DNA from: Glossina fuscipes
Taxonomy: Eukaryota; Arthropoda; Insecta; Diptera; Glossinidae
Length of the DNA: 64,000 nt
Assembly: GCF_014805625.2 (NCBI RefSeq)
Contig: NW_023998415.1
Coordinates: forward strand, 3,565,149 to 3,629,148
Direction of reading: 5' to 3'
A program made the position numbers and the translations under genes. The notes under the pieces were generated by a model. It was not told the origin of the DNA. It worked only from the letters and a program-made list of their open reading frames with translations, and made no database searches. Below are positions 23,329 to 40,360 of the stretch, in pieces (positions within the stretch are counted from its first letter, which is position 1; every line of letters starts with the position of its first letter).

Positions 23329-26300
23329 GAAGACTACAATAAAATAAAATTAAAATTCATTCCATACCCATTAGTGATGTTCTAATAAAAGACTAAGAAA
23401 GTAGTAAGTGCAAACTCTTCTTACTTAATTCTTATTAAGATGGGACTTTTTGATTTTAGAAGCTTTTGCCTGCCAATGTCTCGAGGAATCAAAATGCCCC
23501 GTCTTTTCCATGTACTTTTAATCTTTATTTCTTCAAATCTATAACTTTCATTATGACAAATTTAAAAATAAGTTTTTTGTGAAGAGTAACACGATTTTTA
23601 ATTCACTTTTTTACAAAAAAACTGTCAAATGCCCAAAATGTCGAAAGAAGAGTATCTGTTAAAGTAGTGTAAAGAGTATGTAGCAAACCGATTTTCATTT
23701 TCTGTCAAGACGTAAAACAGTTCTATTGGATACCTATTAACTATTTGGATACCTACATGTCTGCTTAACTCATACTATGCTGTGCTTCTTCTTTTTAACA
23801 TGTGGAATCATTGATTAGATATTAATCATAGCGTTTGTATATTCTTGATACACGTAAGATCTTAAATTTAATCTATTTTTTTAATGTTTGCTTTAGGGAC
23901 GTTTGCCGCAATAAGAAAGTATGTACCTCCTTCTGTCGTTTGCTCTTTCAAAACTCATGATCCCGCAATTGAAATAGTAAACTAAAAGCGGATGTATACT
24001 TTCGAAGTTGGTTGCTGCGGGCATGACCCATCTGATTCGCCCACAAACAAATAAACAAAATTGATCTATAAATAGGGGTACAATCGCGTAATTCATAATC
24101 TAAAGTAGATATTCATGTAAAACTCAATTTAAATTAATTTATCAGAGTTAAACTGACGACTCAGTAGAAAATTTTTTACATATACGGCTAAGATGTTGTG
24201 GGTATTTTTCTTTTTTCAAAATGTTTGCAATACTCGGAAAGAAGTTGTAGAGACGCTATAGTGTACATATCTACATTCCTGATTAACATTAAATTCTAAA
24301 TCTGAATTCTGGGTTCGTCGACTTGTCTGGGTGTCTTCCCAAAAAAAAAGCATTGTAAATGATTGCTCGCAGGTTGGTTTTGAAAACGAAACAAACTTGA
24401 TTAAAGGACCTGCCCACCATACTGTGGGAACAAAGAAAATTGTATTTTTTTTTTGCTATTATAATAATTTTCACGTACGTTATACAGTGTGGGTATATAA
24501 ATCGGAGAAATCGGCCAAGAGTAAGGTACATGTGGGAGGTGTAGAAGATTCGGCCGCACTCGTATATAATTTTCCTACTTACTTAACCATAAGCTTAAAT
24601 TTGGTGAGTATATCAGATTCGGCTACAGCCGAAAATAACTTTATATAACGTTAGTCGTCATACAACAAGAGTCGTCATAGAACAAGAACGTAGGAACCTT
24701 AAGTTAAATGCTTACACACATGATAAATCTTTAAAAATTAAATAGTGTCTTGCTACTTGCGGACAGATCTGAACATTTTTATTAATTGAAAGCCATCGTT
24801 TTTTCAAGGCCACAAGCGAAACTATATATCAAATAAAGTTCTGTTGATGATTGTATGTTACAGTTGTTTGCCTCGTGTGAGCCATTTTGGTCATGACCTG
24901 TGCTTACGAGCCCCAGTGTTTCATTTCAATTTTTCTGCCATTCAATACACTAACAATGACAACAATTTACGAACGAATGGACGGAGAAATATACCTAAAT
25001 TGATGCAGAAGCTTACCCTGATCAAGAACATATCATCCTTATGATTCCTTTAAGTATTTCAGTATAAGTCGATGATTCGGTGGTACTGGTTGGAGAAAAG
25101 TTATGTAAATGCATCTTTATGGCTATGGTTTATTTTTGAAACTTTCCGTAAAAAGTTTATTGTTTGAAAGCAAATTAGGACTGAATGACGACTTTGCATC
25201 CACTCCAACTGCGCTATATTCAAAAAATTCAACATTCTTTGATGACATTATAATATTATCGTATTGATCAAACATTTTGTGGGCCTGTGTCTGAAACTAA
25301 TATGCAAGAAATGAAAAAAAAGAATTGTTTGACGCAATCATTGTATGTGGGCAAAGTTTCATTAATTTTGAGTTCATTTTTACTCAGTAAACTTCTCTCC
25401 TCTTCTCTCCTCTCTTCCTTGCTAAAAGTCCAATTTCAAGAATTTAATGTTTTTGGAGCTACGATGCATCAATCGTATATTAAAGAAATTTCCTTCATTT
25501 TTCCCTATAAAAGTGATGTCGCTTTCTTGCTAATCGCAGAATATGGAAATTCCAAAGGATAACAAAAAGGATTGGGATAAGTTGAAAATAAATTGTTTCT
25601 CGTTAATCTCTTCGAATATATACGATAAGTAAGCTACTTGATGTGTATAACTACAGCGGAGAAGTATTAACGTCTGCTTATTTAAAGCTGGCTAAAGTTA
25701 CCGTAAATTTATTACATCATATGAGGCCTGCGCATTGCATATGTTGGCTCCATATTGATTTTTTTTGTTTGTACAACGTTTCGGGATGAAAGTTTGTGAA
25801 TAGTCGCTTTTAAGAAAACCTATTGTCATGATTGTTTCCAAAGCAATTAACAATTATAGGATGTAAGTTGTTGGATAAATATTTGAAAAATAATTTACAA
25901 GGAATCTTCTCTTAGTGAATATTAATTATTATGAGAAAAGATGCATTTGCAATAAATTAATATTGCAAGTGTAAATTTTTGTATGATGTCATCGCGGCGC
26001 TTACTTTCTAAACCAGTAAATATATATCAACTTGTGTTTAAGTAATGGTTTTGAAAAAAAAAAAAAAAAAAAAAAGAATTAAGTACGTGAGTGCGTCCTG
26101 TTCGTTTGGAGTCCTCATAAGTTTCTTCATATTGTGCGGTGTAATGTATACGATTTATTAACATTATATACATGCGCGTTCCTTCGGTACAAATTAGAAA
26201 TATTGGTCTCCTAGGAAATTATTTTTTTTTTACTTTGTTTTTTACATTTTATTTACTCCTTGCTTCCGTTAGCATGAAAACACGTCTGCATAATGATGGG

Positions 26301-27374
26301 AAAATATGCGTGTAAATCTTGGCAATCATTTTAAATAAATTAATGACAATGGATCGATCACAAATTTCCTTTCTACAAATATATATGCAAAAAGGAAAGG
26401 AAAAAAATTTTTTTTTAAAACCACTTTTTAGGAAGACATACTCACATACCCTTATTTCATCATAATACATAAGCATATCGACACTTGGCTTTACAAATCA
26501 TATTTATTTTCGTTTCGCTGTCCTGCAATCGCAAAAAAAGCACCGGTTTATTGCTACTGACTAAGTTAGGAAGTTTAATTTATCTAATACCACACGGAAT
26601 ACCACAAAAGAGAACAGAAAATTCGAAATCTTTTCATGGTTCTATGAATCGTAATCAATGAGGAAAACATTTGAGATTTGGTTTTGCCTACAAACTATTT
26701 GCCTGAAACTTGGCACATATTCCCGAGAGGGCTAATTAAAAGCAGGAAGGACGAAAGCAGCCGAAAAATAATTCCGTCACATGAAAAAAAAATTTTTTGT
26801 TTTTTTAAATTATCGCATGCACAGTTCAGTAAGCTTAGTAGAGGCATGCTAAGTTCGTCTTAGGGCAAATCTTTGAAACGCACCACCACATCAAACAATT
26901 ACATTGCAAAGTGAAAAGGCAGACTTTCGAATCAACCGAGACTAGTATTATGCACTGAGTGTTATCTCATAATCTGCTGTGAAGTACAAGCTACAGTTCT
27001 TTGGCTATTGTGGCCTGTAGAGGAGGATAGAGAATAGCGTTCATTTGTAAACCAGACGTATAATGTTTATTTTTTACCGATTAATTACCGAGTTCGCCGG
27101 TCCAAGCGTGCAAATAGTTAAAAAAATTAAATTTAAAATTGAGCTGAAAAAAATAAAACTAAAAATAATTTCGTTTTTATTTTTTTGACTCGAGATTTTG
27201 GTTAATTTTCATTACTTTCTTAGCGAAGACATAATAAAATGTTTGCAATAGTTTAACAATTATTAATAAAAGCTAATGAGAGCATCATTAATCAATTTGA
27301 TATTTTGACTTAATCGATATATATTGTGATTTATAATACAAATATCTCACGCTCAGATGTCGTCAGCAAAGTAG

Positions 27375-31067
<3,693 letters not shown>

Positions 31068-31210
31068 TACAAGTGTCTGAATGTAATTATCATTAATCAC
31101 AGATGTCGCAGATGTATCATGTTATTACGTATTTTTTTTAATATCTGGCCGACTTGCATGTATGTATACTCATTCCACACAACCTTTATAAAATGCTTTT
31201 AAAATACCAA

Positions 31211-31216
31211 AATAAA
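31211..31216 (+). promoter_or_regulatory. Poly(A) signal of Klc
   Basis: AATAAA lies 144 bases after the Klc stop codon. Confidence 0.55.
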
Positions 31217-31330
31217 AGTCAGTTATTATACTAAAGGATTCCATTTGTTTTCATTGCCTCCGTCTCTTAAGCAAGTATAAGCCAGTTGGCCAGTGTGCGA
31301 CGCTGAAATTTTCTTTGGTTGTGCCAAGCA

Positions 31331-31513
31331 ATGGAAAGTAGAAAGCAAATTAAAATCGAGCATTCTTTCGAATTAGGCTCTTTTTCGTTTCAAATTAGTC
31401 TTCTGACGAGAACACATAGCTTAAAATTGATTGTGATGGCTGCATGGTATCGTCATGAAAAAGAATGTTTTCGATATAGATTGTTTTATGGAGCAAATGA
31501 CCATGTTCGTAAG
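31331..31513 (+). CDS. Candidate coding exon just downstream of Klc
   Basis: The ATG at 31331 opens 61 codons (MESRKQIKIEHSFELGSF.. to GANDHVRK) and meets AAG|GTAAGT, an ideal donor, at 31513/31514. Reading through the donor the frame continues to a TGA at 31613-31615. The composition is balanced for this AT-rich locus. No downstream partner exon was identified and no family recognised. Confidence 0.3.
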
Positions 31514-31995
31514 GTAAGTGTCCTATCATCAGGATCATTCAATTTGATATTAGGCCCTCCTATCGAGACTAAGCCAAACTTTCTATCTCCGTTAACCTGC
31601 CTAGCGAGGCATTGATTTAGTTGAAATAGCTTAACACTTTAATGTAGAAATGTCTGTCTTTATGATGCTGATTCCCGAATGAAGTATACATTTATATACA
31701 TTTCTTATTATTGAGTGATACAAAGTATGCTAAATAGATATTGTGAATATAATCGATGAACTTGAGATTTTTAGTATAACATTTAATATCTGGCAGTGTT
31801 TTTGTTCGAAAGTCTACTGTCAAGCTACCAGTTATTGCTTCATTGTAGTTTAAGGTTAGATTCAGTATGATGACATTTCTTTTGATGGCTTCTGACTTCT
31901 TCTCTTTTTTTTTCTTTTAACAATAAGAGATTGCAAGGTTTTCCCGAAGTACATCAGAGTTCTCGTGCTAGAAAATCGTTATTGTTTCTTTTTTG

Positions 31996-32188
31996 TTAAC
32001 AATTTCGGCAACGTATATACTCGTACGTAGTAAGAATTGATGCAAATTTTTTGTATTTTTGGTTGGTTTTAGGATTTATAACGATCAAATTTCCATTATC
32101 ACAGAAGGTTTCATCGCTGTCATAGTAAACAGATGAGATTGTTTTTGAAATTTCTTCTTGTAAAGCGATTAACTTCGCTAATCTAAAC
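31996..32188 (-). CDS. Candidate coding exon, minus strand
   Basis: On the minus strand an acceptor (TTTCTTTGACAG) is followed by 63 open codons with balanced charged composition (LIALQEEISKTISSVYYDSD, LIVINPKTNQKYKKF), ending at a stop at 31998-31996. There is no in-frame ATG, so it would need an upstream exon, which I could not find. Family unknown. Confidence 0.25.
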
Positions 32189-32519
32189 CTGTCAAAGAAA
32201 TTTTTTTTTTTGTACAAAAATTAGTTGCGAATCACTTTCACTGTAATTTTGTTACACGACTTCAACACACATCCAAATCTAATTAGATACTAACTCAATC
32301 ACATCAGTTGTTAATGTGCAGAAATCGGTACAGACTGAATCTGTTGTGTGCAGTTTGATTAATTAGCGTCCAAAAAAAAAACTTGCTATGAAAACTTTTG
32401 TTTAAATTGCATTTATCAAGTCATATATTATAGAAGTAAAAAGCAGATTTAAAAAAAAGCAAGTAAAAGTGGGCTACGGACTTTGCCTTAATACATTTAT
32501 GCAAATAACGACTTTTTAA

Positions 32520-32710
32520 AGTAAGTCGTTACATAAGAAGTGGTCGAAATAGTGGTCCGATCCGAAGCATGTTCACTAGTCGGCGTACCAAATTCCTTTA
32601 AAATGCGTCAAAAATTGCGAACTTACGGTTGAAGTCAAGAATGCAAGACGAACAGATGGACAGGCAAACCTAGATCGATTCAAAAAATGATTCAGATGAG
32701 GTTACTCGTT
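32520..32710 (-). repeat. Dispersed repeat family copy (inverted)
   Basis: The blocks run in inverted order: GTGGTCCGATCCGAAGCATG, then GGCGTACCAAATTCC, then GACGAACAGATGGACAGGCA, then AGATCGATTCAAAAAATG. Confidence 0.55.
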
Positions 32711-34016
32711 AGAGGTTCACGTAAAGGAAAACGTTTTTGCTTGCTTTGAAAATAGTTAATTGACTAACTAAATTACATTTCAATAAAAATTGATAAAAAA
32801 AAAGAAAAACATTCTAGTCCTGACAGTTTGTGAGTCATGTTGTTGCCAAATTTTTCCATATCTTCTTGATATACATTTCATCCGTAGACTAGCTATTGTA
32901 GATATTGAGGCAAAATAATTCGCAAAATTTGATAATGTAAAATAATTCAAGAAAGTTAAAATTCTGGGATGAGTGAGTATCTTAGGGCACGTTAAGATTT
33001 TTAGTCAATATCTTTTAATTTTTAGTCAATATCAAAACAGTTCCTTTTTTATTTTTGAACTCAAGACCACATATTTTCCATCCATCCATCCGACCGATGG
33101 TCGCACATACTCCGCTTGACTATGCTTTGTCGTTTAAAAAATCGAAAATAAATAGGCCAATCAGGTCAATATTCGGAAATTATAACATTTTGAGGGAAAT
33201 TGACATACAAATAAAAAAAATGCAACGATCGAAAGTTCGCACAATTCAAAAGAAAATGTATTCTCCTTTTAATAACACTATGATTTATTCATCAATAAGT
33301 TTGAAATTTTTTTTTTTTTTTTGTTATCTTCGTTTCAAACTCACTGCTATACATTCTCCATTTGAACGAGGGGTGCACCTATTCTTCATTGATTGTAATC
33401 GTTTCGCATTATCAGCTACTCAAACTGGTACAGTTGATCACCACCAAGATAGAGCATAAGTCTGGAGAGTATTCAAGCTTCGCTCGACACTCACGCCAAA
33501 GTTTTAGTTTTTACAGTAGCATTGCCCCTGTGTAGGATCATTTTTGCCGTAATTCGTTGTTTGTCGATTTCTGTCAAGTATTTGAAAAGTGGTTGTGGAA
33601 CATTTACTTAGATAACTTAATAAGCCATTGAAAAGTTTATGAAAGTATTTAACATTATTCCTCTGCTTTTTAGGGTGCGTGAGTCTTAAGTGCATAATAT
33701 TTCTTAGGTTAAGTGTTATTGCGCCCATTAGGCACATAAAAAAGTGCGATGGGAAAAGAGAATTTGGTGGGTGATAAAAGCGAAAAGGAAACCAAGAGGT
33801 ATTTGCGCAACACATGCTCTATACTTATTTGAGTAAAAAATTTCGATTGTATTAAGTCCTTAAAAACCTTAAAAACCTTAAAGTGTTTCGTAATCGTATG
33901 CAAGAATTCTGTGGCTTCGTATAAGAAGGTAAATGAATTTATTTTTCCGCAATCTGTTAAATCAAAACTATTTAAGAAGCTCTTTTTAAGGAAAGATTTG
34001 ATGTAACCAGATATTG

Positions 34017-34044
34017 TGTGTGTGTGTCTGTGTGTGTGTGTGTG
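34017..34044. repeat. (TG)n microsatellite
   Basis: A TG dinucleotide run interrupted once by TC. Confidence 0.9.
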
Positions 34045-34619
34045 AGGTATATTATCAAATATTCATGTAAAAGGAAAACACAAATACAAGATCATTCCGA
34101 TTTTAAATGTCCCCAACCGATTTCTTTACCCCGTCAAGCCCTCCATTCGCATAATATTAAGCAAGATTCTTATTAGTCAATGGTCAATACCTTTTCATAA
34201 AAAAAAGCTCAGCGTACATAATGTGTAGTTGCCGTCTTCATCAAAAAAAATACTTATATAGATGCTTAGCTCTTTCCTTCTAAAATCAAGTTATTGGACA
34301 ATGAAGGACAAGCACCAGCAAGAATGGACTTTGAACGGCGGCTGAACTGAATGTAAATCAGCTTAGGCTCCAAGCAGATGACATCAGTGGCCAAAAAGTC
34401 TTCAGATCAACTTATAATTTCATGAACTTCTCACCGAAATTTTGTGAGATAATACGTTAGATATTAGGTTGAACTTCTCCCTATGAGATTATTCGAAAGG
34501 CAACCATCATGGTATGCAAAGTGTCCAAAATGAAGTTTCAATCAAGTTTTATTGGACAAGGTCAACGAAAATTTTGTAAAACTTTTTGCTATTTCCATAG
34601 CTTGCTTTTAAGCGATGTC

Positions 34620-34760
34620 GGTTAATTCGTCAGTCTGATGCCTGTCCATGCATTCTTGTGCTCGATCTTTTCGAGATATTTCGATGAAATTTGGTACGCT
34701 GACTTATTTAGGCTCACGACCGAACGTATACGAACACTGCCCGATCAGTCCATAGTGCTA
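34620..34760 (+). repeat. Dispersed repeat family copy (forward, partial)
   Basis: Contains TTTTCGAGATATTTCGATGA, AATTTGGTACGCTGAC and a diverged GACCGAACG..GCCCGATCAG block. Confidence 0.55.
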
Positions 34761-34859
34761 TTTTAGCGCATAATAGCCTTCCATGTATACATTCTGAAAA
34801 AAAGGGAAAACACTGTAGTGGAATGCAGCTTCTCATTAAATACCTCACACCACTTTGCT

Positions 34860-35145
34860 TAATATTCAAACAACGACTTTTCGAAATATGACGCTATATG
34901 GGAGATGATTGAAAAAGTGGTCTGTTTCGAACCATATCGTTTGTCCTTCAGTGTATTAAATTTCATCAAAATATTTGGAAAATTGCCATTAGTAGGTTGA
35001 ACAAAGAATAAAGGACAGACAGACAGACGGAAGAAGAGGATCGGTATAATAACAGATGGGTCTACCTCCGTCCTTATGGGTATTTTGCGTATCCGCGCAA
35101 ACCTAATATATCCTTGTATCATAATGAGTGTGGGGTATAAAAAGA
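34860..35145 (-). repeat. Dispersed repeat family copy (inverted, near full length)
   Basis: Read on the minus strand it starts TATACCCCACACTC, runs through an AAGGATATATTAGGTTTGCG block, a GACGGAGGTAGACCC block, TATTATACCGATCC, CCGTCTGTCTGTCTGTCC and TTTTGATGAAATTTAATACA, and ends CATCTCCCATATAGCG. This is the clearest representative of the family. Confidence 0.7.
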
Positions 35146-35862
35146 TAAGCCTTCAAATGGCAACAAAATCTACTTTTTGATATTTTTCAATGAAATTTAA
35201 TTGAAAATTATATGTGAAATCGTATAAATATATTGCGTTAAGTTTGAACAATTATTTTTATGGTTGCCTGCTACATGCACAGGTCGAATTATATATGATT
35301 GTCGAAACTATACTCCTGAATATTGTTTTATTCTAACATTTCTCTACATTTAAAAAATTCGGATATCTGGTTGAAAGACACATTCTTAAATAATCCCTTC
35401 ATGCAGTTTCACTTATTCGTTCAATGTTCTTCTTCGCATAAGTACAAATAGTTGAACATCGTTTGTGTGTTAAACTGGATATTGCAAAATTCTTGTGTTT
35501 AAGTTTATAAACGCAATAAAATAATACCATCTCTCATCATGTCTCTGTTATATACAAACCAACAGTCACATCTCTGTCACAATTAGTATCAAAGTAACAC
35601 AAAATGAAGCACGCCATTAATAGTTGCTGACTGGCCACTATTAAAGCACTTAACATACGTAATAGTCACGGCTTATGACTCTCATTTACTATATAAACAC
35701 TTGATCAAGTATTGCAATTCACCGCACTGGACACATTAAGGGTCTTCTAGTAAATATTTATTCTCGTATTGTATAATACATGAGCCAACGGTGTGCAGGT
35801 TTACAAGAGCAAACCAAGGCATTGAGTGGATCTGTAACAATCAGAGAGCAATGTTTTTCTTA

Positions 35863-35890
35863 TTTATTTATTTATTTATTTATTATTTTT
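35863..35890. repeat. (TTTA)n microsatellite
   Basis: About six TTTA units followed by a T-rich tail. Confidence 0.85.
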
Positions 35891-36128
35891 TTTAATTTTT
35901 CGATTTGTTTACCTAATCAGACAAAATATTGCATTGAGCGACTCTACGGGGGTGGTATCCATCTCATTCTCATCCATATGAAATTAATATGCATGCATAT
36001 TCAATGCATAAAAAGTTAGTGAACTCAGTTTAACGTTCAATTTGAACGTGTAATAATTTTTTATTTAAAAGTGATCGGGAAAAGCTTCTTATCATTGTTT
36101 CTACTATCTATGTTGTAATTTAAAATAA

Positions 36129-36146
36129 ATTAATCGATCGATTAAT
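36129..36146. other. 18-bp perfect palindrome with ATTA ends
   Basis: ATTAATCGATCGATTAAT is self-complementary. The outer ATTA cores resemble homeodomain sites. One such palindrome is only mildly unexpected in 64 kb. Confidence 0.6.
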
Positions 36147-36874
36147 CTACGTTCTCGACGATGGCGGCAATTTTGTTAATTGTAAGGTGTGCGTAGTTTA
36201 CAATGCGACAGAGTTATGAATTGGTGGCGCGTCAACATACGAAAAGCAAATTAAATCGAATCAAATTAGTCGATCCGCAATGTCTCATTAGGTAATCGTA
36301 GTTGTTTCAAAAGACTACACCAGGCAAAGCGATGCAGAAAATATCGAGGCTTCCGGGCACTTGCTATTTATAACGCTTAACGTCAACTTTCAAGGCACCA
36401 CAGTCAGACAAATGTTTTGCTGACTTGTTAAGGAGGTGCTGCGCGTCAGCAACGAACAATTCGTTACACCTAGTGATCTTAATGAGAATGCCAATGGTTG
36501 TATCTGCTCTCTTGGGAGCATAAAAAAATGAGTCGGTGTAAAAGATGCGGAGGTATTTTTTAGTTTTAGTAAAATCAATTTATTGATTTGCGTAGAAATA
36601 CGCATTAAAGATCCGGTAAAGCGTGAAAGCTCACCATTCCATTTTGTTAAAAACGCGATCACGCCCTCAACACATTATCTAAAGCAATAAATTTTATTTA
36701 TGGTTATTTATGATGAGTCTCGATTAAAAAGTTTTTATTGTTTTTTCTTTTTGCAGATTAACTGCATTAGAGAACTCACCAAATGAGTTATGTTCACGTG
36801 GCTTTATTGCAAGCTTGTAATGTGAAAACTGAAGGAGGAAGGAGGATTTTGTGTACAATGTTTATTCGAGTCTC

Positions 36875-37640
36875 TCACTATCACTATTTTTATAACCTAC
36901 ACCACTTGCGGTAAAAGGGTATATTAAGCTAGTGAGGACGTCTGCAACACTCCAAAGGACTTGAGACAGGCTCACCTTTTCTTATACCGATCGATTCAGA
37001 ATCACTTTTGCGATCGATCCAAGTCTGCATGTTTGAATGAAATTTGGTACATTGACATGTTTCGACCCAAGCACAAATATTATTGAAAATAGTTCGGATC
37101 GGACAACTTTTTCGACCGCTTCCCATATAACGTCCTATTTTGGAAGCTCGTTAGATGGAAAAAATTGCTATTTTCAAAACTTGTTGACAAAAGTGGCTAT
37201 GTAATAATATTTCGGCACTCTAAATTGATGTGAAAACTTCGGACCGGTCCGCGTAATTTTTTGAACTACCTCTTATATAACGAAAACTGAACTTTATATG
37301 ACGAAATAGTCCAATTTTCAATGCTTTATGATGAAAATCAGGTCATAATAGAAATTTAAGATAAAAAAAATTAATTGTAACAAATTTGGATCATCTTGGC
37401 CTATTTAAGAATCTGCACGAAAATTGCTCCTATGGTCAAAATCAACCCATAAAAGCAATTCGATATAAAAAGTGGCTCTATAAAATTTGGACCACTAGAC
37501 GCCTATCCTTGTTTCCTACCCTACATAATGATTTTCACGAAAATTTGTATTTTTTAATAGTAGCTTCGTATAACAGTAGGGTGCAATTTATGTGTTCCAT
37601 GGCAAGAATAAGAAATGTGTTCGACGATATAGTGTAGGGT
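36875..37640 (+). repeat. Dispersed repeat family copy (forward, extended or composite)
   Basis: AAAAGGGTATATTAAGCTAG, GACGTCTGCAACACTCC, CTTATACCGATCGATTCAGA, GAAATTTGGTACATTGACAT, TTTCGACCCAAGCACAAA, TCGGATCGGACAACTTTTTC and ACCGCTTCCCATATAACG follow in order up to about 37140. Related degenerate blocks such as 'TTCGGACCGGTCCG' continue to a GTAGGGTATTTTAC end near 37635. Confidence 0.65.
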
Positions 37641-38085
37641 ATTTTACAGTTGGCAAAGTGGAGTTGGAGGAGTATTTTAAGGTGGAGCGTGTCTCTATAT
37701 ATATACCGTTTTCACTTGTTTATTTAATGTATCCTATGGTACGGTCTGATAAATAATTATATGTGCAAATGTACTTTAATTTATTCCCTTCAAAAATTTA
37801 TGATAAATTATTTTCTTATGTACATACACTCTGACTTTCTCAGGTATTTTCTTCTCCTTGCGCCTTTACTTGTGGTCCTATTACCTGAAATTATCGGAGT
37901 AAGTTTGTAATTCAACAGAAAATAATTACTTATGCAATTATTATCGCTCGAGTTTCTGTCGTTGAATTCAATTTCAATTTTCATTTTGTGCTTTATAAGA
38001 AATACCTCGTTGTAGGAAAGCAAGTAAGGCGTGTTCAATATATTTTAGGGAATAATTCATACTCTTCATAGTTTTTGCTGTTAGC

Positions 38086-38820
38086 TGAAAGGCCATGTGG
38101 CAACTCCGGGATGAGGAGCGCGGGAAAATTAAAAGAATGCGACTTGCTGGTAATAAAATTGGCGAGATAGTAGCTCCGATAAATCGGCACCGCTACGTGC
38201 TCTCAAAATATCTAAAAGACCCTGACGATTGTGATTGCATTGTGTTGTGGATGAGAGGACCAAGCGGTCTATACGCCATTTAGTAACTAATGAAATTATG
38301 GGTTGCAGGCTAATGAAGATAGAATTAGGCTTAAATATAACGAGGCAGCGTGTGTAGCAATTTCTTAAAGACGATATAGACCTTAGGTGCAAACACACAA
38401 TTGCCAAACCGTGCTTAACACAGGACCATAAAAACACTCATATTGCTTTCGCCGCAAAATACAAAGGTCGGGAGGCAGAGTTCCAAAATATTGTATCTGG
38501 TGGTGAGAGAAGTTTATTTTCGGCGGTTACCATAAATATCGAACGAATGTCCGATGTGCTGCAACTGCAATCATTGTGGTGGATCTTGGATATGGTATGG
38601 GCTGCGCGTTTGGAGCACGAGAAGAGTCAACAATATGCTTGCAACTAGGAAAGGGAACGCGTGTTAATTGGACGTTTCAACAGCCATGAGTGCCGACCCA
38701 AATCCGATTGGGAACCTCTGGGGAATACTTTCCGCCACACAACTATATGATGCACTAGAAAGGTATTTCAATAATGTCACTGATTAGAAATCCTCACATG
38801 GCTTGAAGCATAAAATATGA
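38086..38820 (+). pseudogene. Decayed Tc1-like DNA transposase
   Basis: The first frame (ATG 38095) reads DEERGKIKRMRLAGNKIGEI and KYLKDP, matching the Tc1-like helix-turn-helix DNA-binding region, and stops at 38281-38283. Further pieces in shifted frames follow: CKHTIAKPCLTQDHKNTHIA, FAAKYKGREAEF, and near 38690-38790 SADPNPIGNLWGILSATQLY, the C-terminal 'DxNPIxNLWG' signature. The position expected for the second catalytic Asp (SDE) reads SGG. Several stops and frameshifts separate the blocks, so it is inactive. No terminal inverted repeats or TA duplication were identified. This is a cut-and-paste transposon relic. Confidence 0.75.
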
Positions 38821-38824
38821 ATGT

Positions 38825-40342
38825 GTACAATAATAATTACAAGTAATAACCGAAATCCAGAAAAGGATAACACGATCATGTTTAGAACCCAAAAGCGTAC
38901 TTATCTTTCGCTTGAAAGAAGAAACATGCTTACATTACTAACTAAGCTCTCCCATAACTTTACAATATTAATAAAAAGTAAGTTTAAAAATGTGGAGCGT
39001 CTGTGTTCTGGTAAAATCCGATTTATAGTTTTTTAGATCTAACGAATGTCAACTTGCCGTACAGTTACTTGGGCCTTGCGTGTAAATAATCTTATGAATG
39101 AAGATAACGTTATATTTAAGTATATAAGCAAACATAATTCCAGAATGATCAGTGAGAGTTGAGATATGCAGTCATATTTCCTCTTGCGCACTTATTTATG
39201 GTGAGCCCGAATTTGTTCGGGGGGAGGGACTATAAGGCTTTTAATTGGTTTCAACTTAGTATATAGTATAATATATAGTAAGTTAAGGTTCATTAGATAT
39301 ATAGTAAGATGACAGCCACAGCTTTCTTAAAATCTTATGAATTCTACCAGTTATATGATTAATGTGATCACATGCATTTAATCTGGAATTCAGCGTTTAG
39401 CTAAGATTAACATCAACCCTGATAAACTCAACGTGAATGTTCGCCATTACTACTCTGGGTAGGGAGATAAGATCCAATGTATCACGCGATACAGCAATAG
39501 CTTAGGTTTTAGTTGAATTTAGACGTAGATTGTTTTCATCAGACCGTTGGACATTATTCGTTTGTTCGAGAAGGTCCCCAATAAGATCCAATCAAGCAGT
39601 GAGACGAATCTTTGGACGGTGACAAGCGGTTTACAAATCATTGATAAAATCACTGCACAAAGTGAGCCAACGAGGGCTCGGTGCTATTTTTTAAAATATA
39701 TTTATTTAAATCATCATCATCTCACAGATAGGTAGATTCCGTTTTAACACCCACTTAATGCTGCGTTTTCCACAGTTATCTTGTGTGGGAGGCGTAGTAG
39801 ATTCGTTTCATATTACGCGTCACGGCCACGCACTCTGTCGTGATATTTACGAAAAATTTGCAAATTTTCAATATTTGACCATCCTTCCAGATTTCGTAGG
39901 CTTTATCGCGGACGCTAATAACCTTTGTAAGGCCAACTGTAAACCGGGGTTGCTTTTTAAAACTAATTTTACATCCCTCTATTGGAACGATTTTAAAGTG
40001 TTAGAAGTGAGATAAAAAAGCTTGCTGTTAACATTGCATCAATATTTCACATTTTATCCAGAAGTTTGGTAAGAGGCATGAAGAAGCAGATCTAAGTTTA
40101 CGTATTTTAAATCCCGATGCATGAAATGTTGTTTGTAGTCGTTACTCAACAATCAAAGATTGAACGCAATAAATTGCATCCCATGATCAGAAGACACACA
40201 CACGCAACAGAAACTGATCGTAGTGCAGTCTTTAAGTGGCATCGAAACTTTATAAGATGGCGAACAATGATGGATTAAAGTCGGGAGCAAACGGGTAGGC
40301 CAACGATTGATTAATATTAAACCAGAAGATACTATCAATCTT
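38825..40342. other. Gene-free stretch
   Basis: AT-rich sequence with short ORFs (for example 39758-40015) but no recognisable domain or good splice sites. No gene seen. Confidence 0.6.
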
Positions 40343-40360
40343 GGCAATTCATTCAACATT
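40343..40360. repeat. Target-site duplication, left copy
   Basis: GGCAATTCATTCAACATT, 18 bases, is identical to 41410-41427 and directly abuts the ATT-repeat tail of the retrotransposon. Confidence 0.93.

Larger units (their letters stand above)
32218..36870. other. Gene-poor region with repeat copies
   Basis: AT-rich noncoding sequence. It has poly-T near 33308-33322, a (TG)n run (34017-34044), dispersed-repeat copies (32520-32710, 34620-34760 and 34860-35145), (TTTA)n at 35863-35890 and an 18-bp palindrome at 36129-36146. No gene recognised. Confidence 0.65.

Noticed and set aside
39758..40015. 85-codon plus-strand ORF
   Set aside because: No domain, no good donor or acceptor, and it lies in repeat-rich sequence.
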